Below the pieces are notes generated by a model, which saw only the letters and a program-made list of their open reading frames with translations, was not told the DNA's origin and made no database searches. Of a stretch of DNA of 64,000 bases, positions 50,420 to 57,775 are shown in pieces (the stretch's first letter is position 1; each line of letters starts with the position of its first letter). Location: positions 1 through 64,000 of the forward strand of contig DMES01000077.1 in assembly GCA_003450815.1 (NCBI GenBank), read 5' to 3'. The stretch comes from Elusimicrobiota bacterium. Its GTDB lineage: Bacteria > Elusimicrobiota > Elusimicrobia > Elusimicrobiales > UBA9959. The position numbers and the translations under genes were made by a program.

Positions 50420-50836
50420 ATGGAAATAAGGCGCATTAATGATAATGAGAAAGGCCTGAAGAGCTGGATTAAAGAATTGACCGGCAAGCCGGCCGATCTC
50501 CTTGTACCTACCGCTAAATTTCAGCACGCATATTTTGGGGCGTTTATGGACGGGAAAATGATAGGATTTTCCGTTGTTCTTACATCCGGCAAGTGGATAC
50601 TGGATGCTTTATTCGTTCATCCGGATCACAGGGGCAAAGGGATAGCCGGGAAATTGACCGAGGTCAGGATAGATTTCGCTAAACAAAACGGAGCCAGAGA
50701 AATATGGTACTGCTGTAGCGACCGTAATACCGCCAGCCTGCTCTCGCATAAAGGTTATAAATTCGCTAAAGTAAAAAAAGCCGCGCCCGAAGAGGCGCCT
50801 GAACCGTCACATTGGCATAAAATGGATATAACGTGA
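50420..50836 (+). CDS. GNAT-family N-acetyltransferase
   Basis: This 138-aa protein is a single GNAT fold. LDALFVHPDHRGKGIAGKLTE holds the acetyl-CoA loop (HRGKGIAGK), and RNTASLLSHKGYKF follows. ATG 50420 gives a normal start at MEIRRI; the longer reading frame would cover the hairpins. The target is unknown. Its stop overlaps the addB-like GTG start. Confidence 0.8.
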   Translation: MEIRRINDNEKGLKSWIKELTGKPADLLVPTAKFQHAYFGAFMDGKMIGFSVVLTSGKWILDALFVHPDHRGKGIAGKLTEVRIDFAKQNGAREIWYCCSDRNTASLLSHKGYKFAKVKKAAPEEAPEPSHWHKMDIT

Positions 50837-53802
50837 AGATGGAAATAATCGCTCCAAGTGACAATCTGATTGAAAAAACAGGAAAGATTCTGCTTGATTC
50901 TGGGAATCTGGCGGATTATATTGTTGTCTTCCCGGGCAAGCGGCCGGCGCATTTTCTGCGTAAATATTTGGCCGACAAGCTCAACGCCGCCTTTGAACCG
51001 CCCCTTATTCTTTCCATGGACGGATTCATAAACCACCTGGCGGAATCGGTGGACATAAAAGGCGCGGAACTTTCGAACCTTGACGCCGTCGGCATACTCT
51101 ACGATCATATGCTCAACGACCTTGCCGGCGTTATAGGCAAAACCGGCGATATCTCATTGGACACATTCCTTCCCTGGGGATTTAAGATATTTTCTGATTT
51201 TGAAGAGCTCAAGATAGAGCTTAAAGCGCCAAAGGAACTGAAAGACTTCGATTCCATTCTGCCGGGCGAAATTAAAGGTTCGAATGAGTTCATTAAAAAG
51301 CTAAAAAACTTCTCAGGAGTGTATGAACGCTTCTATACCCATCTTGAGCATAAAAACCTGCTGAGCCGGTCACGTAAATACGCCCTGGCAGCTGAAAAGA
51401 CACAGGACATGGACCTTAATGGCAAGAAAATAATTCTTGCCGGTTTCTTTGCTCTGACCGCATCTGAAAAGAAAATTTTTACAGCCCTGTCCAAACTGCC
51501 CGGCTCTGTTATACTACTACAGGAAGGACCGGGCCTTCAGGAGCAATTCCAGTTCCTGGAATCGCGGTCACAAGTCACAGGTCACAAGTCACAGGATACA
51601 AGTCTCAGGTCACAGGTCACAAGTCACAAGCCAGAAAACACAGGTCCCAGAGCGGAAACCGCGCTGCATTTTTATAAAGCGCCGGATTTACACGGTGAGA
51701 TATTTAAACTTGCGGAGATTTTAAAAGGCCGGACGCTGACCTCAAAAGACGTTGTGGTCCTGCCTTCTTCGGACGCGCTGTTTCCGGCGCTGTTCAATGT
51801 GCTGGGAGAGGTGAAAGAATATAACATTTCAATGGGCTACCCGATAACCGCCACCCCTGTCTATTCGCTTATAGATTCCCTCGGCGATCTGCTGGAAAAA
51901 CGCTCTGATGACCAATATTTTACGCCCAATTACCTCAAATTTGTTTTTCATCCATATGTAAAGAATATCCACATGCAAGTCACATGTCACAATCCTCTGG
52001 AGGTGCCGTCTCAAATGGCCTCTGGCCCACAAACGGCCAAGTCACAGGTCACAAGTGAGAAGGCACAGGAGATAAATCATAAATCAGAAACCGCGGGCGG
52101 CAGATCAAGCGAACCGACACGTATTATTTTTCAGACCATTGAAACTGAACTTGCCTCAAAAATAAACAAATTCCTCACTCTTGAAGATCTGGAAAACGAT
52201 ACCGCCTTGTTTGAGCGCTGTTCCGTCCTGCTAAAAAATCACGCCAATCTGCCGCACACCGCGGACAACATACAGACGCATATTAAAAACATCCACAATA
52301 AGCTCATCCGCCCGTTTGAGGCGGTGGAGAAACTCACGATAAAGACTTTCGCCGATAAACTTATCGCCATGGTTTCGTTTATTTCTGAGCACAGCACCGC
52401 GAACCTCCACCCCTATTCCGCGCCATTCATCGAACAACTTTACGAAGAACTGCACGCCTTCTCAAACTCAACGCTTTCCGGACGCTGTCTTGAAAACATT
52501 TCCTCCTACTTCAAATTGCTCAAGTCCTATATAAAAGGCTCCGCATACCCGTTTGCAGGCACGCCGCTGTCCGGCCTGCAGGTGCTGGGCTTTCTTGAAA
52601 CCCGCAACCTTAAATTTGAACGCGTATATTTTCTGGACGCCAACGCCGACATCCTGCCCGGCTCAAAAAAGGAAGACACCATACTTTCACACTTTATCCG
52701 CCGGGGCCTCGGCCTGCCCACTTATAAAATACGCGACTCGGTGGCAAAATATTACTTCAACCTGCTTCTCTCCCAGGCTGACGAGGCACATATTTTCTAC
52801 AAAGACGCGCCGGAGCTTGAAAAAAGCCCGTTCGTTCAGAAATTTATCTGGAACCTGGAGGCCGCCGGGCAAAAACCAAAAGAAGAAGAGGTGCATTTCC
52901 GGCTTAACTTTGTGCAGCCGGAGCCGGGCCCTATCGCCAAAACAAAAGACACGCTGGCATACCTTGGCAATTTCACCTTCTCTCCGTCAAACCTTGATGC
53001 CTATCTCGTCTGCGGCCTGAAATTCTACTACCAGTATGTGCTACGCATACAGGAAAAAGATGAGGTGGGCGATGAAATAGGCCAGGCTGAAATAGGCGCC
53101 ATAGTGCATGAGATCCTGGAGCGCCTGTTCATGGAACACAAACCGGGAATAGATCTGACGCTTGAGCGCGCGAATGAAATAGCCGCGGGAATATTTGACG
53201 CCGGACTTAAAAACCACGATTCAGGCTATGAGTACCTTATAAAAAAGCAGATACTGCGCCGCCTGCGCGACATCCTGCTGTATCACAAGGAAAGCGTAGG
53301 GAAAGTGCGGATAAAAAGCTGTGAAAAAAAATTCAGTCTTACGCTGGATGGTGTTAAATTCAGCGGCAGGGCTGACCGCATAGACCTCCGCCCGGACGCG
53401 AAAGGCCTCAACACCCATGTGATAGTAGATTATAAAACCGGTTCAACCGCCGCAACGCCCAATCTAAAGAAATTCGACCTTGAAGACCGCGAGGCCTGGC
53501 CCAAAACCCTTAAGTCGGTGCAGTTACCCCTGTATGTAATGTTTTATTTGGCTGAAAACCCGGAAATTGCCCTTGAGACCGTGGATGCCTGTCTTATGCT
53601 GTTGGGTTCCCATAAAATCAGCGAAAAATTTCTGTTTGAAATTAGCGAAGATAAAGCCGCAGACCTTGCCAAACTGCGCAAGGCCGTTTCTTATCTGGTT
53701 TACGAAATCCGCTCCCCGGAACTGGATTTTGAACCCGCCTCCGATACAAAAACCTGCGAACTCTGCCACTTCAAAACAATGTGCGGCCGCCAGTGGGTGT
53801 AA
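50833..53802 (+). CDS. addB: AddB-like nuclease with Fe-S cysteines
   Basis: This roughly 989-aa protein is the AddB-like partner of AddA. The N-terminus VFPGKRPAHFLRKYLADKL resembles the degenerate helicase fold. The C-terminal nuclease has GRADRIDLR and VIVDYKTGS (about residue 863). Four Cys for an iron-sulfur cluster are present: one in DAYLVCGLKFYYQYV and three in CELCHFKTMCG at the C-terminus. GTG 50833 overlaps the GNAT stop; ATG 50839 is an alternative. Two in-frame short-word insertions lie at 51567-51642 and 51972-52055. Confidence 0.8.
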   Translation: MKMEIIAPSDNLIEKTGKILLDSGNLADYIVVFPGKRPAHFLRKYLADKLNAAFEPPLILSMDGFINHLAESVDIKGAELSNLDAVGILYDHMLNDLAGVIGKTGDISLDTFLPWGFKIFSDFEELKIELKAPKELKDFDSILPGEIKGSNEFIKKLKNFSGVYERFYTHLEHKNLLSRSRKYALAAEKTQDMDLNGKKIILAGFFALTASEKKIFTALSKLPGSVILLQEGPGLQEQFQFLESRSQVTGHKSQDTSLRSQVTSHKPENTGPRAETALHFYKAPDLHGEIFKLAEILKGRTLTSKDVVVLPSSDALFPALFNVLGEVKEYNISMGYPITATPVYSLIDSLGDLLEKRSDDQYFTPNYLKFVFHPYVKNIHMQVTCHNPLEVPSQMASGPQTAKSQVTSEKAQEINHKSETAGGRSSEPTRIIFQTIETELASKINKFLTLEDLENDTALFERCSVLLKNHANLPHTADNIQTHIKNIHNKLIRPFEAVEKLTIKTFADKLIAMVSFISEHSTANLHPYSAPFIEQLYEELHAFSNSTLSGRCLENISSYFKLLKSYIKGSAYPFAGTPLSGLQVLGFLETRNLKFERVYFLDANADILPGSKKEDTILSHFIRRGLGLPTYKIRDSVAKYYFNLLLSQADEAHIFYKDAPELEKSPFVQKFIWNLEAAGQKPKEEEVHFRLNFVQPEPGPIAKTKDTLAYLGNFTFSPSNLDAYLVCGLKFYYQYVLRIQEKDEVGDEIGQAEIGAIVHEILERLFMEHKPGIDLTLERANEIAAGIFDAGLKNHDSGYEYLIKKQILRRLRDILLYHKESVGKVRIKSCEKKFSLTLDGVKFSGRADRIDLRPDAKGLNTHVIVDYKTGSTAATPNLKKFDLEDREAWPKTLKSVQLPLYVMFYLAENPEIALETVDACLMLLGSHKISEKFLFEISEDKAADLAKLRKAVSYLVYEIRSPELDFEPASDTKTCELCHFKTMCGRQWV
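51567..51642 (+). repeat. in-frame CAAGTCACAGGT-word repeat inside addB (copy 1)
   Basis: The 76-bp block of GTCACAAGTCACAGG words is read as RSQVTGHKSQDTSLRSQVTS, a Ser/Gln/Val/Thr/His/Lys segment with no match to the family. It keeps the frame open and is in the likely non-catalytic N-terminal half. Confidence 0.8.
51972..52055 (+). repeat. in-frame CAAGTCACAGGT-word repeat inside addB (copy 2)
   Basis: A second block has two word clusters (CAAGTCACATGTCACAA and CAAGTCACAGGTCACAAG) around a short GGCCTCTGGCCC palindrome. It is read as HMQVTCHN and KSQVTSEK in frame. Confidence 0.75.
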
Positions 53803-53807
53803 AACAG

Positions 53808-53851
53808 AAGCGGCACTTCAAAGCCTGATACTTGCGCTTCTTGTGCCGCTT
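53808..53851. terminator. bidirectional hairpin between addB and the 24-aa gene
   Basis: AAGCGGCAC pairs with GTGCCGCTT. The loop is 26 bases and no good T-run follows, so it is a weak terminator or a processing stem that serves both converging genes. Confidence 0.5.
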
Positions 53852-53877
53852 TCCGATGCTTAAGTTTCAGAACGGAA

Positions 53878-53952
53878 CTATTTCCGTTTTGAAGTTTTTT
53901 TCGCTATTTTCTTTACTGCTTTTTTAGCGACTTTCTTTTTAGCTTTAGGCAT
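53878..53952 (-). CDS. 24-aa lysine/alanine-rich peptide (histone-tail-like)
   Basis: A 24-codon frame on the minus strand encodes MPKAKKKVAKKAVKKIAKKT plus SKRK: about half lysine, with AKK/VKK steps as in histone H1 or bacterial Hc1-like DNA-binding tails. A good Shine-Dalgarno (TAGGAGAAAAA-ATG) is present. It is too short to fold alone but could bind DNA or RNA as a polycation. It may be a real nucleoid-type peptide or the remains of a longer gene. Confidence 0.6.
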   Translation of the reverse strand: MPKAKKKVAKKAVKKIAKKTSKRK

Positions 53953-54133
53953 TTTTTCTCCTAGCGTTTATTTTACGCTTATTGATTCTATCTATTGTTT
54001 AAATAAAAAGCAACAGGTATTTCCGAAAATTTCTAAAATATTTACGGAAATGTTTTCTAAAAGCGCCGGGAAATTTGCATTTCGCCACAAATATTGGCAA
54101 GATTATCAGCGTCAGTTAATTGTTCAATAGAAA

Positions 54134-54901
54134 ATGGTGAAATTTTTTGACGCGCATAATCACCTGCAGGATTACCCCGGCCCGGCGGAGACGGAGGAAG
54201 CTTTGCGCGAGGCTGATGCTGAGGGCGTGGAATTTATGCTCTGCAGCAGTGCTTCGCCTTCGGATTGGCAAAAAGTTCTGGCGCTTGCCGCCGCTCATAA
54301 AAATATTGTGCCGTGTTTTGGCCTGCACCCATGGTTCGTCAGGCGGTCGGCGCCGGACTGGCTTCAAAACCTTGAAGAATTTTTGCGGCGCGCGCCGGCC
54401 TGCGTGGGGGAAATAGGCCTGGACGGAGAAAAAGAAACCGACACCACCTTGCAGGAAGAGGTTTTTACAGCCCAGTTGAAGCTGGCCAAAAAGCTGCGCC
54501 GACCGGCCTGTGTGCATTGTGTAAATTCCTGGGGAAGGATTCTGGAGATAATTAAAAAGGAGAATCCCGGAACTTTCATGCTCCATTCCTACGGCGGCCC
54601 GGCAGAAATGATTGAAGAGTTCTCCTCGTTGGGCGCATATTTTTCCTTCAGCGGCGCCGTCATGGACGCGAAAAGGAAAAAACTACGGGAGGCCCTTCTG
54701 GCCGCGCCGTCCGAACGCCTGCTTTTTGAAAGCGAGTCGCCCAAACCGGACGCCAAAGGCCGCCGCACAGGACCCGGGTTTCTGCCGGAAGTCGTTTCCG
54801 CCGCCGCGGACATACTGTGCCGCTCTACGGAAAGCCTTGCCGCTCTTTCCCACGCTAACGGAATTAAATTCTTAGGAGAGATAGTTTCTGAACGCAAATA
54901 A
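54134..54901 (+). CDS. TatD-family hydrolase
   Basis: This 255-aa metal-dependent hydrolase of the TatD group has FFDAHNHLQDYPGP (metal-binding HxH) at the start, VGEIGLDGE with the conserved Glu, a middle VHCVNSW and LLFESESPKPDA near the end. The family includes 3'-5' DNases linked to DNA repair and quality control. No clear Shine-Dalgarno is seen. It is transcribed alone toward the GTAG-type repeat. Confidence 0.88.
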   Translation: MVKFFDAHNHLQDYPGPAETEEALREADAEGVEFMLCSSASPSDWQKVLALAAAHKNIVPCFGLHPWFVRRSAPDWLQNLEEFLRRAPACVGEIGLDGEKETDTTLQEEVFTAQLKLAKKLRRPACVHCVNSWGRILEIIKKENPGTFMLHSYGGPAEMIEEFSSLGAYFSFSGAVMDAKRKKLREALLAAPSERLLFESESPKPDAKGRRTGPGFLPEVVSAAADILCRSTESLAALSHANGIKFLGEIVSERK

Positions 54902-54982
54902 GGAAATTCCGCAACTACTATTATCATGACAAATTAGTTATGTAACAAATATTGTGTTGTGCATCGCTGTTTAAAAAGTAGC

Positions 54983-55114
54983 GTAGTCGCAGAGCTTGCT
55001 CTGCCCAAAAAATCCAGCTGCAGGGATCTGCCATGCTGTTTGGCGGACACTCTGCCGGACAGGCCTATCTATGCGTTCCGCACGCAAATTAGGCAAAGCA
55101 AGCTTTGCGACTAC
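54983..55114. mobile_element. GTAG-type palindromic element (long form, 132 bp)
   Basis: The ends 54983-55005 and 55092-55114 are 23-bp inverted repeats with two mismatches (GTAGTCGCAGAGCTTGC.. and GTAGTCGCAAAGCTTGC..), each containing its own small palindrome. The 86-bp interior has no gene. The short form at 32351-32405 shares both ends. It fills most of the tatD-tcdA gap. Confidence 0.7.
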
Positions 55115-55187
55115 ATACAGCTGGAAAACTGAATAAGCACTATGTCGCATAATTAGTTTGTTACGATATTATTAGCTTTTTTATACT

Positions 55188-55946
55188 ATGCCTGAAGACA
55201 GACTCGCGCGCATAAGGTTGATGGTGGGAGAGGCCGGGATTGACCGCCTTAAAAACTCTTTTGTTGTGGTGGCGGGACTCGGCGCGGTGGGCAGTTATGC
55301 CGTGGAAGGCCTGGCCCGGGCTGGCATAGGCCGCCTGCGGCTTGTGGACTTTGACATCATAAAGGCCAGTAATATAAACCGCCAGCTTTACGCCTTGGGC
55401 TCTACCATAGGCAGGCATAAGGCCGACATAGCCGCCGCCCGGGTGCTGGACATTAATCCGGATTGCCGCGTGGAGCCGCTCAAGATTTTCGCCGCAGCCG
55501 AAAGTTTTGACGCTATACTCGCAGACGCTCCCGACATGGTGATAGACGCCATAGACGCCCTGGGCCCCAAAACCGAACTTATAGCGGAAACGCAAAAAAG
55601 AGGGCTGAGGCTTATCTCCTGCATGGGCGCGGCCCTGCGCACAGACCCCTCCGCCATACGCGTAGGCCCCTTTTCAGAAGCGCGCGGCTGCCCCCTCGCC
55701 ACCCGGCTGAGGTATTGGCTCAGGAAAAAGAACTCGCCGGCACAGTTCACCTGTATTTACTCCATCGAGCCTTTGGGCCGACTGCGCCTGGAGGCACGGC
55801 AGACCGCAGAACCTGAAAAAGATTATTATGACCGAGGCCGCCGGAGGGCGGCTTTGGGCAGTCTGCCCACAGTTACGGGGATTTTTGGCCTTACAATAGC
55901 CAATACTGTGATACAAACGCTGCTTGCAGACAGGCTTAAGGCTTAA
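55188..55946 (+). CDS. tcdA: tRNA threonylcarbamoyladenosine dehydratase (TcdA/CsdL, E1-like)
   Basis: This 252-aa protein of the ThiF/MoeB/E1 superfamily makes cyclic t6A at tRNA position 37, if it follows TcdA. VVVAGLGAVGSYAVEGLARAG is the ATP loop. VDFDIIKASNINRQLYAL gives the conserved Arg/Gln contacts. A short MGAALRTDPSAIRVG follows, as in TcdA. No Shine-Dalgarno is visible before ATG 55188, which suits a short leader. Confidence 0.88.
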   Translation: MPEDRLARIRLMVGEAGIDRLKNSFVVVAGLGAVGSYAVEGLARAGIGRLRLVDFDIIKASNINRQLYALGSTIGRHKADIAAARVLDINPDCRVEPLKIFAAAESFDAILADAPDMVIDAIDALGPKTELIAETQKRGLRLISCMGAALRTDPSAIRVGPFSEARGCPLATRLRYWLRKKNSPAQFTCIYSIEPLGRLRLEARQTAEPEKDYYDRGRRRAALGSLPTVTGIFGLTIANTVIQTLLADRLKA

Positions 55947-56101
55947 TGCTGAAGAATGCAAGTCGGATCAGGAATAGAGCTGCACCAACAGATTGTCTCC
56001 AGCTTATGGTTTTCCGCCTTTTAGCACCCAACCGCTTTTTACGACTCACCCGGTATCCTTCAGCCCGCAGTCTTCAGCCTTAAGTCTTTTTTAGCCGCCC
56101 C

Positions 56102-56129
56102 TTGACAAGTCAAGATACAGTGGTATACT
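56102..56129 (+). promoter_or_regulatory. promoter of the exported-peptidase operon
   Basis: TTGACA (56102-56107) and TATACT (56124-56129, preceded by TGG, an extended -10) are separated by 16 bases. The -35 lies in TTGACAAGTCAA, as at the ncRNA promoter (26724). Transcription should start near 56136. Confidence 0.75.
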
Positions 56130-56154
56130 ATGTTAGAAGATTGCAACTACTCAG

Positions 56155-56285
56155 ACAGCCAGGAGTCGGGAGTTAGAAGTCAGTAGTCGGAATTTAGGAG
56201 CCAGGAATCCGATAGATATCATAGACTTATCCGCATCCGCTATTCTGGATTCTGACTACTGAATTCCGACTTCCAGCTATGTGGC
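56155..56285. repeat. GAAGTC/GAATTC-word inverted repeat in the leader
   Basis: Left-arm words (GGAGTCGGGAGTTAGAAGTC) and right-arm inverses (TCTGACTACTGAATTCCG) form a long imperfect hairpin in the peptidase leader. The right arm also matches the word type at 62590-62700. Confidence 0.6.
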
Positions 56286-56394
56286 CCGCGACTAATTCCG
56301 CCTCAAACCCTTAGGTCCAAGGGCCTATTGCCACATGGGACTTAGGACCATTGATAAAAGTCAAACCATGAACAAGAATATCTTAGAGGCAGTT

Positions 56395-57774
56395 ATGAAA
56401 AAGACTATCCTTTTAGCGACGGCGGTAATGGCGGCTCTGGCTTTGGGCCTCAGGGCGCAGGATATTTCTTTTGACAATCTTTACAGCAACGGAGCCGGTT
56501 TAAGCGCGGCCTCTGTGGCAGTGCCGGCTCCCGTGCCGGCGGTCTCCGCTAAAGCCGCTGCTCACGCCGCCCCAGCGGAGCGGGAATGGCTGGTAATGGT
56601 TTTTCTAAACGGTCGCAATGATCTGGCGCCTTCTGCGATCAAAGATATAAACGAAATGGAGATGGTAGGCTCCAACGACAAAGTGGCCATAACCGCCGAA
56701 CTTGGCCTGATTAACGACAGAGGAACTTCCACTAGGTTTCTAGTTCGCAAGGACACACGGTTTCCTGTCATGGATCCGGTAAAAGGGGATGCAGAACTGG
56801 CGCACATTATATCCAACGGGATCAAAGTGCCGAACGCTGACATGGGAAGCTGGAAGCATTTTGCGGATTTCGCAAAGTGGTCTATAAGAAAATACCCGGC
56901 CAAAAAGGTTGCGGTCGTGCTTTGGAACCACGGTTCTGGCCGCACTGATATAGGCGGCGCCGACAATACCGGCTCGGAACTGGGCATAGCCTATGACGAT
57001 ACTACCAGAAATTTTATCCGCAATAAGCAGATAGCCATGGCCCTGGCCGAGATAGCCCGTTCTACCGGCAGGAAAGTGGACCTCTACGCTTCCGATGCCT
57101 GTTTTATGCAGATGGCAAGCGTGGTCTATGAGCTTAAAGATAAGACCGATGTGGTGGTGGGAAGCGAAGAAATAATTCCCTATCAGGGTTTCCCTTATGA
57201 CACTGTTCTGGAGAAGCTTAACTCAAATCCGGGCACGAACGCGGAGGGCCTTGGCCGGATAATCGTCAAAGAATTCCACGACTATTACGAAGCCAACAAA
57301 AGCTCCATTCTCAGCTTTCTCACAGGCACAACCATTTCCGCCATACGCACCTCGCAGCTGGACGGTTTTGTTCAGGTCCTGAACGCCTGGGTGAACGAGG
57401 CTCAAAAGAGGGAAAACGCCGGCATCTTCAAACCGTCTATCGAAAACACACTTTCTTTTGGGTTCGGTGGCACTGATAACGGCTTCAGCCCGCTCTCAAA
57501 AGATCTTTCAGACTTTATTTTCCGGGTTAATTCCAACCCTAAAGTTTCCCCGGCGCTCAAAGCCAAAGGCTTGGCCCTGCAGAAATTTATTTCAAACAGA
57601 CTTATTGTCACTAATGCCACCACGGGCCCAAACCGCGATTACACCCGCGCAACGGGACTCGCCGTATACTTTCCGCAGATGATATATGACCAGAGTTATG
57701 ATGAAACCAAATTCGCCGCCGACAGCCTTTGGGACGATTTTATAAAGCTGAAGCTCACAAGGGAGCAGAAGTGA
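56395..57774 (+). CDS. exported clostripain-family (C11) cysteine peptidase
   Basis: This 459-aa protein has a signal peptide (MKKTILLATAVMAALALGLR) and a C11 peptidase domain. The catalytic His is H179 in VAVVLWNHGSG and the Cys is C236 in LYASDACFMQM. VVGSEEIIPYQGFPYD follows as in clostripains. These enzymes cut after Arg or Lys and may self-process. ATG 56395 follows AGAGG; a longer frame begins in the leader. It is the first gene of an operon with an HExxH protein and a small exported protein. Confidence 0.88.
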   Translation: MKKTILLATAVMAALALGLRAQDISFDNLYSNGAGLSAASVAVPAPVPAVSAKAAAHAAPAEREWLVMVFLNGRNDLAPSAIKDINEMEMVGSNDKVAITAELGLINDRGTSTRFLVRKDTRFPVMDPVKGDAELAHIISNGIKVPNADMGSWKHFADFAKWSIRKYPAKKVAVVLWNHGSGRTDIGGADNTGSELGIAYDDTTRNFIRNKQIAMALAEIARSTGRKVDLYASDACFMQMASVVYELKDKTDVVVGSEEIIPYQGFPYDTVLEKLNSNPGTNAEGLGRIIVKEFHDYYEANKSSILSFLTGTTISAIRTSQLDGFVQVLNAWVNEAQKRENAGIFKPSIENTLSFGFGGTDNGFSPLSKDLSDFIFRVNSNPKVSPALKAKGLALQKFISNRLIVTNATTGPNRDYTRATGLAVYFPQMIYDQSYDETKFAADSLWDDFIKLKLTREQK

Positions 57775-57775
57775 T

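Larger units (their letters stand above)
53803..54133. other. 331-bp gap: convergent hairpin and a 24-codon gene
   Basis: Between addB and tatD lie the hairpin 53808-53851 and the lysine-rich small gene (53878-53952, minus). The remaining 53953-54133 is A+T-rich, with no feature that I can support except likely promoters. Confidence 0.6.
55947..56394. other. 448-bp gap with a consensus promoter and short-word hairpin
   Basis: The gap after tcdA holds the promoter at 56102-56129 and the GAAGTC-word repeat at 56155-56285. No gene is supported. The peptidase operon starts at 56395. Confidence 0.6.

Noticed and set aside
51567..51642. possible CRISPR array
   Set aside because: The words are 7-9 bases without spacers, lie in a coding frame and no cas gene is present.
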